DNA of 64,000 bases from Pseudonocardia sediminis. GTDB taxonomy: Bacteria; Actinomycetota; Actinomycetes; Mycobacteriales; Pseudonocardiaceae. Below are positions 30,166-37,910 of the stretch, one piece after another. Location: NCBI RefSeq assembly GCF_004217185.1, contig NZ_SHKL01000001.1, forward strand, positions 1,510,001 through 1,574,000. The letters are read 5' to 3'. Within the stretch, counting starts at the first letter, position 1. Every line of letters starts with the position of its first letter. The notes below the pieces were generated by a model. The model ran no database searches. It was not told the origin of the DNA and worked only from the letters and a program-made list of their open reading frames with translations. The translations under genes were made by a program, and so were the position numbers.

Positions 30166-30753
30166 TCAGCGGACCCGCACTGGCTGCGGCGGGAGCGAGG
30201 CGGTCACCGCGTCGGCCACCGCCTGCAACGGCCCGCTCCCGGCCTCGGCCGGGGCGGACAGCGTCAGGTACACCCCTCGGTCGACGACGGCGTAGGTGGT
30301 CGTGCGGGTGGTGACGCCCGCCGCGTCCGGCAGCGGCAGCCAGTTCACGCCGTTGATGAGGATCAACGGCGAGGACGGGCCCAGTTCGGACGGCCGGGGG
30401 ACCCCGCAGCGCAGGATCACCGGCTCGGGCGCGGACGCCCAGGCCCGGGCCCCGGCGACGGCGGGTTCGACCGGGCGCGGCTCCAGCGAGCCGCCGTCCG
30501 AGGGCAGCGAGACCGGGAGGATCCGCAGCAGCCCCGCGCACGCCGCGGACGACGCCGACGGGTCGGTCGCCGGTCCGATGTCGATCGGCCCGGTCACGGG
30601 CGCGGCGCCCGGCTCGGTGCCGGTCCCCGAGACCCGCAGCGTGATGCCGATCCCGGCGACGACGAGCGCCAGCAGCAGCGGCAGGGCCACCGCGAGCGCG
30701 ACGACCGGCCGGACGCGGGTGCGCCCGGCCTTCTCGCCATCGCTCGGATCCAC
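30166..30753 (-). CDS. DUF3515 family membrane-anchored protein
   Basis: The protein has 195 residues. One N-terminal membrane segment (VVALAVALPLLLALVVAGIGI, about 16-38) is followed by an external domain with two cysteines (SAACAGLL and VILRCGVPRP) that could form a disulfide. The family is actinobacterial, of unknown function, and habitually sits between ddl and thiL. It is encoded 3 nt after the Lrp-like gene and converges with ddl with a 7-bp gap. Confidence 0.88.
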   Translation of the reverse strand: MDPSDGEKAGRTRVRPVVALAVALPLLLALVVAGIGITLRVSGTGTEPGAAPVTGPIDIGPATDPSASSAACAGLLRILPVSLPSDGGSLEPRPVEPAVAGARAWASAPEPVILRCGVPRPSELGPSSPLILINGVNWLPLPDAAGVTTRTTTYAVVDRGVYLTLSAPAEAGSGPLQAVADAVTASLPPQPVRVR

Positions 30754-30756
30754 GTC

Positions 30757-30993
30757 CTAACCGAGCTTGACCACCGGGCACGTGAGCGTCCGGGTGATCC
30801 CGTTGACGCCCTGGACCCGGGCCACGACCAGCGTGCCCAGCGCGTCGACGTCGTCGGACTCGGCACGCACGATCACGTCGTAGGGTCCGGTCACGTCCTC
30901 GGCCGAGATCACGCCGGCCAACCCGGCGATCTCGGATGCGACGGCGGCGGCCTTCCCGACCTCCGTCTGGACGAGGATGTATGCCTGCACCAC
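30757..30993 (-). CDS. Stand-alone Lrp/AsnC ligand-binding (RAM) domain protein
   Basis: This 78-residue protein contains only the RAM effector-binding fold (VQAYILVQTEVGKAAAVASEI ... GPYDVIVRAESDDVDALG) with no DNA-binding helix-turn-helix. Such SARD proteins may bind amino acids or modulate full-length Lrp partners. Tandem GTG codons lie at 30993 and 30990; the first has a GGAAAGGGG ribosome binding site 6 nt upstream. It is divergent from thiL, as in many actinobacteria. Confidence 0.88.
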   Translation of the reverse strand: MVQAYILVQTEVGKAAAVASEIAGLAGVISAEDVTGPYDVIVRAESDDVDALGTLVVARVQGVNGITRTLTCPVVKLG

Positions 30994-31078
30994 GGCGTGC
31001 CCCTTTCCGGTCTGCGCACTCCTGCCGGACAGTTGTCCCGGCAACTCGAAGATGCCGAACGTACCGGAGGTCGCCCCC

Positions 31079-32071
31079 GTGTCCCCATCTGCGATCACGC
31101 CCCCGGGCGGATCAGAGGCGAGCGTCTCACTCTCCGAGGTCGGAGAGTTCGCGCTGATCGCACGGGTGACCACGGACCGTCGTCAACCGGCGTCGACGCT
31201 GCTGGGGCCCGGTGACGACGCGGCGGTCGTCGCGGCACCGGACGGGCGCGTCGTCGCGTGCACCGACGTCCTCGTGCAGGGCGTGCACTTCCGGCTCGAC
31301 TGGTCCACCCCGGAACAGGTCGGGCGCAAGGCGGCGGCCGCGAACCTCGCCGACGTCGCCGCGATGGGAGCGGTCCCGACGGCGCTGCTGGTCGGGCTGG
31401 CCTGCCCGCCGTCGACGCCGGTGGACCAGCTGGAGGCCCTGGCCGACGGGCTGTGGGCGGAGGCGTCGTCGGCGGGGGCGGGCGTCGTCGGCGGGGACGT
31501 CGCGTCGGCGTCGACGATCGTGGTCTCGGTGACGGCGCTGGGCTCGCTGCAGGGGCGCGAGCCGGTGACCCGTTCCGGGGCGCGGCCGGGCGACGTGATC
31601 GCGTTCGCCGGGCGTCTGGGCTTCTCGGCGGCCGGGCTGGCGGTACTCGGGCGGGGGTTCCGCTCGCCGGCCGCCCTGGTCAACGCCCACCGGTCGCCGG
31701 AGCCGCCGTACGCGGCGGGACCGCAGGCGGCCGCGGCCGGGGCGACGTCGATGATCGACGTCTCGGACGGGCTGCTCGCCGACCTGGCCCACGTCGCACG
31801 GGCGTCCGATGTGGTGCTGGACCTGCGGTCGGCGGCGTTCACGGTGCCGGACAAGCTCTCCGAGATCGCCGGCGCGCTCGGCGCGGACCCTCTGGAGTGG
31901 ATCCTCACCGGGGGAGAGGACCACGCCCTGGTCGCGACGTTCGGCGCGGACACGGTCCTGCCCGAGGGCTGGACGGCGGTCGGGCACGTCACCGACGGAG
32001 CGCCGCAGGTCCTCGTGGACGGTGTCCCGCACGAGGGACCGGCCGGGTGGGAGCACTTCCACGGACCGTGA
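31079..32071 (+). CDS. thiL: Thiamine-monophosphate kinase
   Basis: This 330-residue member of the PurM-like fold family phosphorylates thiamine monophosphate to the diphosphate cofactor. Signatures are SEVGEFALIARV, the LGPGDDAAVV phosphate/Mg site, CTDVLVQGVHFRLDW, MIDVSDGLLADLAHVA and the LTGGEDHALVATF strand. The GTG at 31079 follows GGAGG by 8 nt, and the upstream ATG at 31052 lacks a site. Adjacent ddl, DUF3515 and Lrp-like genes are the usual companions. The next usual gene, ung, lies 25.7 kb away. Confidence 0.94.
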   Translation: MSPSAITPPGGSEASVSLSEVGEFALIARVTTDRRQPASTLLGPGDDAAVVAAPDGRVVACTDVLVQGVHFRLDWSTPEQVGRKAAAANLADVAAMGAVPTALLVGLACPPSTPVDQLEALADGLWAEASSAGAGVVGGDVASASTIVVSVTALGSLQGREPVTRSGARPGDVIAFAGRLGFSAAGLAVLGRGFRSPAALVNAHRSPEPPYAAGPQAAAAGATSMIDVSDGLLADLAHVARASDVVLDLRSAAFTVPDKLSEIAGALGADPLEWILTGGEDHALVATFGADTVLPEGWTAVGHVTDGAPQVLVDGVPHEGPAGWEHFHGP

Positions 32072-32129
32072 CCGGCCTCGATCCGGCGCCGCCCCGGGTT
32101 CGCCGCCCGAGCGTGGACCTCGTTGCGTC

Positions 32130-32160
32130 CGTCGCGACGGGAGTCACTCTCGTCGCGACG
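32130..32160. terminator. Double-palindrome hairpin between convergent genes
   Basis: Two copies of the perfect palindrome CGTCGCGACG (32130-32139 and 32151-32160), separated by 11 nt, can fold into a 10-bp hairpin. It sits between thiL and a convergent hypothetical gene. A third copy of the palindrome is at 47835-47844. There is no T-run. Confidence 0.45.
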
Positions 32161-32166
32161 CGGGGC

Positions 32167-32625
32167 TCAGATCTTCGTGCGGCGCCAGAACGTGAGCAGG
32201 CGCCTCCACATGCGACGCAGTCCGGGGTGGCCCGGCTCGGAGCGCTGCGGGTGCGGAAACGGCCGGAACTGCGGCAGGTCCGCGGGGCCACGGGCGTCGA
32301 CGTCACGGTGCGGGGGCTTCATACCGTCGGCGGCGGGCAGGGTCGGCGGGTCCAGACCGACGAGCGTCGGCGGGAACTGCTGGGAGTTCTGAGCGGGGGC
32401 GCTCTGAACCGGGGCGCTCTGAGCAGGGGCGATCCGGGCGGTGGCCTCCGCTGCGGGGGTGTCCGCGGCGGGCGTACTCGGTCCGGTGCTGCTCGGACCG
32501 GGGGTGTTCTGGCTGGGAACCTTCGTCGGCTCGGGGGCCGTCGTCGGGGTCGTCACGGTCTGCTCCACGGTTGCGCTATCGCTGTCCGTGGTGGGGCCGT
32601 TACCGACCGGCGAGGTCTCCTGCAT
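32167..32625 (-). CDS. Pro/Thr/Ala-rich hypothetical protein
   Basis: This 152-residue protein has no recognised domain. The first two thirds are Thr/Pro/Ser/Ala-rich with short repeats (APAQSAPVQSAPAQ). The C-terminus is strongly basic and aromatic (LRRMWRRLLTFWRR), which could bind membrane or nucleic acid. ATG 32625 is supported by a TAGGAT -10 8 nt upstream. Coding status is supported by G/C third positions, but no homologue comes to mind. Confidence 0.55.
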   Translation of the reverse strand: MQETSPVGNGPTTDSDSATVEQTVTTPTTAPEPTKVPSQNTPGPSSTGPSTPAADTPAAEATARIAPAQSAPVQSAPAQNSQQFPPTLVGLDPPTLPAADGMKPPHRDVDARGPADLPQFRPFPHPQRSEPGHPGLRRMWRRLLTFWRRTKI

Positions 32626-32633
32626 GCTTCCCC

Positions 32634-32639
32634 ATCCTA
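32634..32639 (-). promoter_or_regulatory. Candidate -10 element of a leaderless hypothetical-gene transcript
   Basis: TAGGAT on the minus strand ends 8 nt before the ATG at 32625. The intervening GGGGAAG could alternatively act as a ribosome binding site. Confidence 0.4.
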
Positions 32640-32685
32640 GTCGCGGAATCGGTGCAGACAGCCAGGTACCCGCCCTCTCGGGTGA

Positions 32686-33237
32686 TCACGCGTGACGCGC
32701 GCGGTAGAGGTCGCGCAGCAGCAGGACCTCGGCGCCGTGGTGGATCGCCTCGCGGTGGATGTGCAGCACCAGCGTCGCCATCGGCTCCGCCGCGAACGGG
32801 CCCTCGGCCTCGCCGACCGGACGTTCCAGGTCGTCCGCGCTCAGGCCGCGCACCGCGGTGATCCAGCGTTCGTAGCTGTCGTCGAGCTGCGCCAGTGCCT
32901 CGGCCGCGGACCCGGCGTAGGGGAAGTCGTTGTAGTCGGCGACCGGCCCGCCGAAGTGGGAGGCGTTGCGCATCACGAACACCCCGACGATCACGTGCGC
33001 GAGCCGCCACGCGATCGTCGTCACCGGCGGCGGCTCCGGCTCGGGGAACGCGAAGTCGATGGTGAACGGGCCGGTTCCGGGCGAGCCGTCGCCGTCGGAG
33101 CCGCGCGGGCGGACGTTCCAGCAGTCCGGGACGGGCTCCCAGAAGTACTCGTCGTCGGTGAGGCCGTCGAGCTTCGGCCGCAACGACCCGGTCCAGTGCC
33201 AGTCCAGCTGCTCGGCCAGCTTCGAGCTCCAGTCCAT
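32686..33237 (-). CDS. DinB superfamily protein
   Basis: This 183-residue four-helix-bundle protein of the DinB/mycothiol-dependent group begins MDWSSKLAEQLDWHW. It carries the C-terminal metal motif HIHREAIHHGAEV plus an upstream His in WRLAHVIVG, giving the usual three-His site. Family members include thiol transferases and metal-dependent hydrolases; the substrate is unknown. ATG 33237 has a TACGGT -10 8 nt upstream. It is divergent from the small membrane protein gene at 33375. Confidence 0.85.
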   Translation of the reverse strand: MDWSSKLAEQLDWHWTGSLRPKLDGLTDDEYFWEPVPDCWNVRPRGSDGDGSPGTGPFTIDFAFPEPEPPPVTTIAWRLAHVIVGVFVMRNASHFGGPVADYNDFPYAGSAAEALAQLDDSYERWITAVRGLSADDLERPVGEAEGPFAAEPMATLVLHIHREAIHHGAEVLLLRDLYRARHA

Positions 33238-33245
33238 GCCCCCGC

Positions 33246-33251
33246 ACCGTA
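33246..33251 (-). promoter_or_regulatory. Candidate -10 element of a leaderless DinB-family transcript
   Basis: TACGGT on the minus strand ends 8 nt before the ATG at 33237. No Shine-Dalgarno is present. Confidence 0.5.
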
Positions 33252-33374
33252 GTGACCCGGCTCACGGCCGTCGTGGCGGGCGTGGATACGGCCACACGGA
33301 GCATCGAGGACGCCACCGGCCCGGTTACCGTACGTGGAGGAACCGCCGGAGTCCGTCCCGAGATCGGAGCACCC

Positions 33375-33818
33375 ATGTCGTCCGCGACCGTCGCGACGAT
33401 CGCGTGCCTCGCGCTGGTGGGGGCGGCGGGCATGGCCGTGTGGGTGGCGCTGCAGCAACGACGGACCGACGAGCTGGCCCGTTCACTGACCGCACGCAAG
33501 TGGGACATCGTCACTCTGCGTGCTGAGCTGGGTGCCCTGAGACGGCAGGTGCAGGGCGCGGCCCCGACCGACGACGAGCAGCCGGTCCGGGCGGTCGACG
33601 ACGGCGGCGGTGACCGCCACGGTGGTGACTCCCGGGGTGGCGGGCCCCGGGATGACGGGCCCCGGAGCGACGGACCCGAAGGCGACGGGCACGAGGGCGT
33701 CGAGCCCGCCCCGCGGTCGCAGGCCGGCGCGGTCCGGAGCCCCGCCGCGCCCAGCGCCTGGCGCCGGGACCGCGCGCGGGGTGCGTCGTCGCGTCCCCGG
33801 CGGCGGCCCCTCTTCTGA
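33375..33818 (+). CDS. Small single-helix membrane protein, paralogue 1
   Basis: This 147-residue protein has an N-terminal membrane helix (VATIACLALVGAAGMAVWVAL), a short coiled coil (LARSLTARKWDIVTLRAELGALRRQV), an acidic Gly/Asp linker and a basic tail (SAWRRDRARGASSRPRRR). The same architecture and tail recur in the gene at 35643, on the other side of the membrane glycosyltransferase. CGGAGCACCC precedes the ATG, and the same CGGAGCAC context precedes the paralogue. No function is known. A membrane-associated scaffold is a guess. Confidence 0.65.
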   Translation: MSSATVATIACLALVGAAGMAVWVALQQRRTDELARSLTARKWDIVTLRAELGALRRQVQGAAPTDDEQPVRAVDDGGGDRHGGDSRGGGPRDDGPRSDGPEGDGHEGVEPAPRSQAGAVRSPAAPSAWRRDRARGASSRPRRRPLF

Positions 33819-33824
33819 GCGCCG

Positions 33825-35453
33825 CTATCGCGGGGCCGGCACCGCCTCGAGGTCCCACGTCCGCCACGGACCCCATCGCGTCCCCATCGGGGCGGTCGGC
33901 TCCCGGACGACCCGGGTCGTGATCCGGTACTCCCGTGGCGCGGGCGCGACCGGGCGGAACCGCTGATAGTTCAGCCGCAGTAGCGACCCCTCCGGGCCGG
34001 TCGCGGACGCCAGGCGGGACTCGATCGCCGGCGACAGCGAGCCGCGGTCGGCCAGTCCGTCGACCACCCGGCAGCCGCAGTAGTAGGCCAGCGTGCCGAC
34101 CTCGCCGGGGGACTCGATCGTCGCCCCGGTCGGGAGCCGGTCGGCGACCCGCACGTACTGCGCGGTGCTGGCCCAGTTCGACGTCATCGGCGGCAGCACC
34201 GAGCCCGTGGCGGTGAGCACGCAGGTCACCGCCAGCGCGACGGCACCGGAGCCGGCCACGACCCGGACGGGCACCGTCCGCGCCCGCGCGCAGGTGAGCG
34301 CCGCGAGCAGGCCCAGCCCACCGGCGGCGGGGGCGTAGAGCCAGTGGGACGGCGCGACCCCGAGCAGGCTCATCACGCCGGCGTGCGCGATCGCCCCCAG
34401 TCCGAGGACGGCACCGACCGGACGCAGGTCGGACCGGCGCAGCCAGTACGGCAGCGCGAGCAGACCGGCGACGACCGGGAGCGCCACCAGCGTCGTCGCG
34501 ACCGGGAACCTCTCCCACCACAGCAGCGGCCCGGACGCGTAGTCCCACGGGCCCCGGCCCGCACCGGTGAAGACCAGCAGTGTGTCCGGCACCGCCGATC
34601 CCAGCACCCACCACGACCAGGCGAACCACGGCAGCGCCGTCGCCGCCGCGGCCAGGGCGACCCTCCACCGGCCCCGCCCGGCCACCGCGACGGCGACGAG
34701 CCCGACCACGACCAGGTCCGGACGGGTGAGCACGAGCAGCCCGGCCAGCACACCGGCCGTCCACCGCCGCCCGGCCAGGGCCCGCTCGGCCAGGCCGGTC
34801 GTCAGGGCCAGGGCGAGGTACGACTCCAGCCCGATCGTGGAGAGCAGCAACGGCGACGTGGCGAGCAGGGCGAGGCCGAACGCCGGGGCCCGGTGGGCGG
34901 GCAGCCCGAGCCGTGCGCCGATCCGGGTCAGCGCCGCACCGAGGGCGGCGAACGTGACGGTCAGGACGACGCCGGTCGCGGCGAACGCATCCCGCGTCAG
35001 CGCGGTGACCCCGCCGGTGAGCAGCACGGTCAGCGGGGAGGCCGCGGTGTTCGCGGTCATGCCCGGGTGGACGCCCCAGCCGCCGTGCAGGCCGAGGGTT
35101 CGTGCGTAGGACAGGGCGAGGTAGGCGTCGTCGACCAGCGCCCGCCCGACGGCGGCGAACACACAGGCCCCGACCAGGGCGCCCAAGGCGGCCACCACGA
35201 GCGTGGGCGGCACGTTCTCGCGGTGCCGCGCCCGGCGGGGCGGGATGACGATGCGCTGATGGCGCCCGCTGCGCTCGATCAGCGCGGCGGCGGTGTCGTG
35301 CGTTCCCGGGGAGGTGGTGTCGTGTGCGCCCGTGCGCTGCGCCGGGACGAGTGCGTGCAGCCCCGGTTCGCGGTGGGCGGTCCACGTCTGCTGGTGCCGA
35401 CGGTGGGGGGTGGCACGCAGGAGCGGCCCGGTGACCCTCCGCGTTCCCCCCAC
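33825..35453 (-). CDS. GT-C type polytopic membrane glycosyltransferase (arabinofuranosyl/mannosyltransferase-like)
   Basis: The protein is about 542 residues from GTG 35453; the frame stays open to a GTG at 35576, and the first 60-100 residues look poorly coded, so the start is uncertain. Nine or more hydrophobic helices follow. The first external loop reads RALVDDAYLALSYARTLG, the DD/DDA motif of GT-C enzymes that use polyprenyl-phosphate sugars. A soluble C-terminal domain ends the protein. Such proteins add sugars to the outer face of the envelope. The acceptor is unknown. Both ends abut small membrane-protein genes. Confidence 0.75.
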   Translation of the reverse strand: MGGTRRVTGPLLRATPHRRHQQTWTAHREPGLHALVPAQRTGAHDTTSPGTHDTAAALIERSGRHQRIVIPPRRARHRENVPPTLVVAALGALVGACVFAAVGRALVDDAYLALSYARTLGLHGGWGVHPGMTANTAASPLTVLLTGGVTALTRDAFAATGVVLTVTFAALGAALTRIGARLGLPAHRAPAFGLALLATSPLLLSTIGLESYLALALTTGLAERALAGRRWTAGVLAGLLVLTRPDLVVVGLVAVAVAGRGRWRVALAAAATALPWFAWSWWVLGSAVPDTLLVFTGAGRGPWDYASGPLLWWERFPVATTLVALPVVAGLLALPYWLRRSDLRPVGAVLGLGAIAHAGVMSLLGVAPSHWLYAPAAGGLGLLAALTCARARTVPVRVVAGSGAVALAVTCVLTATGSVLPPMTSNWASTAQYVRVADRLPTGATIESPGEVGTLAYYCGCRVVDGLADRGSLSPAIESRLASATGPEGSLLRLNYQRFRPVAPAPREYRITTRVVREPTAPMGTRWGPWRTWDLEAVPAPR

Positions 35454-35642
35454 GTCCGAATACTCGCCCGCGGACGGCCGAATGTCACGGGGGGTACGAC
35501 CATCGGAACCCGGTGTACTCGCCGGATGTGGTCCGCCGGGGCGGTGCGCGGCCGTGGATACCGCCGAACGGCCCACCCCGAAGGCTCGTCAGTGCGCTAC
35601 TTTCGGTCACACCCCAGCGACGCGACGGTACGGAGCACGATC

Positions 35643-35960
35643 ATGAACCCCACGGTCCTCACGGCGGTGTCGGCCGCCGCTCTGGTGCTGGCGCTGGCCG
35701 TCGCGATAGGACTCGCCGTCCAGTCCCGGCGCCTGCACCGCCTGCGGGACGAGCTCGTCACCCGGAACACCGACGTCGCCTGCCTCCGGTCCGAGCTGGA
35801 CACCGCCCGGCTGGGTGGTCCCGTGGCCGTCGAGGGCCCGGACCGGTCCTCGGTGGCCCGGCCCGAGGTACCCCGGCCGCGGGTCGCCACCAGCCCGACC
35901 GCCTGGCGTCGCGCGCGGGGCGGCGGCGCCGTCCGGACCCGCCGCAGCGTCACCCGCTGA
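35643..35960 (+). CDS. Small single-helix membrane protein, paralogue 2
   Basis: This 105-residue protein has a membrane helix (LTAVSAAALVLALAVAIGLAV), then RLHRLRDELVTRNTDVACLRSEL as a short coiled coil, a linker and a basic tail (TAWRRARGGGAVRTRR). It parallels the protein at 33375 in helix, LxxEL/R/D/LRxEL spacing and xAWRR tail. It converges with the permease gene with a 24-bp gap. Its function is unknown. Confidence 0.65.
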   Translation: MNPTVLTAVSAAALVLALAVAIGLAVQSRRLHRLRDELVTRNTDVACLRSELDTARLGGPVAVEGPDRSSVARPEVPRPRVATSPTAWRRARGGGAVRTRRSVTR

Positions 35961-35984
35961 CCGCGGACCTCCCGCGGACGGCGG

Positions 35985-37709
35985 TCAGGGCAGCATCCAG
36001 CCCAGCACCGGCGTGGCCTGCAGCGCGATGATCCCGGAGAGCACCACCAGCATCCCCAGGCTCCAGCCGATGACCTTGCGCAGCAGCGTCCCCTCCTCGC
36101 CCTCCATCTTCACCGCGACGGCGGCGATCGTGAGGTTCTGCGGGGAGAGCATCTTGCCCAGCACCCCGCCGGAGGAGTTCGCCGCGGCCAGCAGGTCCGG
36201 CGGCAGCCCCGCGCCGTTCGCCGCCGTCACCTGCAGCGACCCGAACAGCGCGTTCGCCGACGTGTCCGACCCGGTGACGGCGACGGCGAACCAGCCCAGC
36301 ACCGGCGACAGGAACGCCAGCGCCCCACCGGCCCCGGCGATCAGCAGCCCGATCGCGGTGGTCTGGGCCGAGGCGTTCATGACGTAGGCCAGCGCGAGCA
36401 CCCCGGTGACGGTGACGATCGCCCAGCGCAGCTCGACCACCGTGCGCCACCACGTCGCCGCCGCGCGGCCGGCCCCCACCCGCAGCAGCAGCGCGACCAG
36501 GACCCCGGCGACGACCATCAGCGTCCCGGCGGTGGAGAACCAGGTCAGGGAGAACATCGTGGTGCTGCTCGGCTTGCCCGCCGCGTCGACGACGTCGAGG
36601 CCCGGCCAGGAGAACGCGATCTTCAGCGAGTCGACGGCGCCCTTGATCCCGGGCACCTGGGCCAGGGCGAACACGGCGACGATGACGACGTAGGGCGCGT
36701 ACGCCCGGCGGACCTCGGCGGGGGTGTCGGGCACCGGCGTCGCCGTGTCCACGCCGCCGCTCGTGGAGCCCGTCGTCGCCCCGACGCTCGCGGTGGCCGG
36801 CGAGCGTGCCGCCCACACCGCGCCCGGGCGCAGCCGCGCCATCACCACGATCGCGATCGCACCGAGGAACGAGGCGACGATGTCGGTCAGCTCGACCGAG
36901 ACGTAGTTCGAGGTGGCGAACTGCCCGACGGCGAACGCCACGCCGCTGACCAGAGCCGGTGCCCACGCCTCCCGCAGGCCGCGCTTCCCGTCGACGATGA
37001 ACACCAGGATCAGCGGTACGAACACCGCCAGCAGCGGCGTCTGCCGCCCGACCACGGAGGCGACCTGGTCCAGCGGTAGCCCGCTGACCCGCGCCAGGGT
37101 GATCACCGGGACACCCATCGCGCCGAACGCGACCGGTGCGGTGTTCGCGACCAGCGCCACCACCGCGGCCTTGAGCGGCTTGAACCCCAGGGCCATCAGC
37201 ATCACCGACGTGATCGCCACCGGGGCGCCGAAGCCGGCCAGGGCCTCGAGCAGCCCGCCGAAGCAGAACGCCACCAGGATCGCCTGCGTGCGGGTGTCCG
37301 ACGACAGCGAGCCGAAGCTGCGCCGCAGCACGTCGAAGTGCCCGGTCGCGACCGTCATGTTGTAGACCCACAACGCGTTCACCACGATCCAGAGGATCGG
37401 GAACAGCCCGAACACCACACCGTGCGACGCGGCCAGCAACGCCTGCCCGACCGGCATCGAGAACCCGGCGACGGCCACCACCAGCGCGACCGCCAACCCG
37501 GACAGCGCCGCCCACTGTGCCTTGAGCCGGAACGCCCCGAGCAGCACGAACACCGTCACCAGCGGCAGCGCCGAGAGCAGGGCGGAGAGCAGCAACGATC
37601 CGCCCACCGCCTGCGGGTCCTGCTGGTAGGCCGCCAGGGAGGTGGACGGGACCGAGCTGGACGAGAAGGACAACGCCGACCATTCCGCCATGGGACGGGA
37701 GTGTGTCAC
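35985..37709 (-). CDS. L-lactate/glycolate permease (LldP/GlcA family)
   Basis: This 574-residue protein has about 12-14 membrane helices of the LctP family and imports lactate or glycolate with protons. Signature stretches are FPILWIVVNALWVYNMTVATG, ILVAFCFGGLLEALAGFGAPVAIT, ANTAPVAFGAMGVPVITLA and SPVLGWFAVAVTGSDTSANALFG. GTG 37709 is used; ATG 37691 is equally possible. Downstream of it no T-run terminator is seen. Co-location with glcFED and malate synthase G points to glycolate, so GlcA is the likely role. Confidence 0.92.
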   Translation of the reverse strand: MTHSRPMAEWSALSFSSSSVPSTSLAAYQQDPQAVGGSLLLSALLSALPLVTVFVLLGAFRLKAQWAALSGLAVALVVAVAGFSMPVGQALLAASHGVVFGLFPILWIVVNALWVYNMTVATGHFDVLRRSFGSLSSDTRTQAILVAFCFGGLLEALAGFGAPVAITSVMLMALGFKPLKAAVVALVANTAPVAFGAMGVPVITLARVSGLPLDQVASVVGRQTPLLAVFVPLILVFIVDGKRGLREAWAPALVSGVAFAVGQFATSNYVSVELTDIVASFLGAIAIVVMARLRPGAVWAARSPATASVGATTGSTSGGVDTATPVPDTPAEVRRAYAPYVVIVAVFALAQVPGIKGAVDSLKIAFSWPGLDVVDAAGKPSSTTMFSLTWFSTAGTLMVVAGVLVALLLRVGAGRAAATWWRTVVELRWAIVTVTGVLALAYVMNASAQTTAIGLLIAGAGGALAFLSPVLGWFAVAVTGSDTSANALFGSLQVTAANGAGLPPDLLAAANSSGGVLGKMLSPQNLTIAAVAVKMEGEEGTLLRKVIGWSLGMLVVLSGIIALQATPVLGWMLP

Positions 37710-37829
37710 CCGGCCGGGAAAGTCGCGCGTTGCGCACGATGCGGGACAGGATCATCGCCGTCGAACCGCCGCCCCCGACCCCGCCGGTCAGGCCGGTCGC
37801 CGTCGGTGATCCACCGTCCGCGCGCGGAG

Positions 37830-37886
37830 CCGGAGTTCGCGCGCGGCGGGACGCGCGCGTCCGCCGGTCCCGCGCGCGAACTCCGG
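37830..37886. repeat. Perfect 16-bp inverted repeat between glcF and the permease gene
   Basis: Arms CCGGAGTTCGCGCGCG (37830-37845) and CGCGCGCGAACTCCGG (37871-37886) are exactly complementary. The 25-nt loop holds another perfect palindrome, GGACGCGCGCGTCC. It lies downstream of glcF in the direction of transcription. It could end or stabilise the glcDEF message, or it could be a protein site. Confidence 0.75.
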
Positions 37887-37910
37887 ATCACCGTGTGAGG
37901 GGTGGGGCGC

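Noticed and set aside
35454..35576. N-terminal extension of the GT-C glycosyltransferase
   Set aside because: The first 41 codons from the GTG at 35576 look non-coding and no ribosome binding site or -10 supports that start, so the shorter form was annotated with the uncertainty stated.
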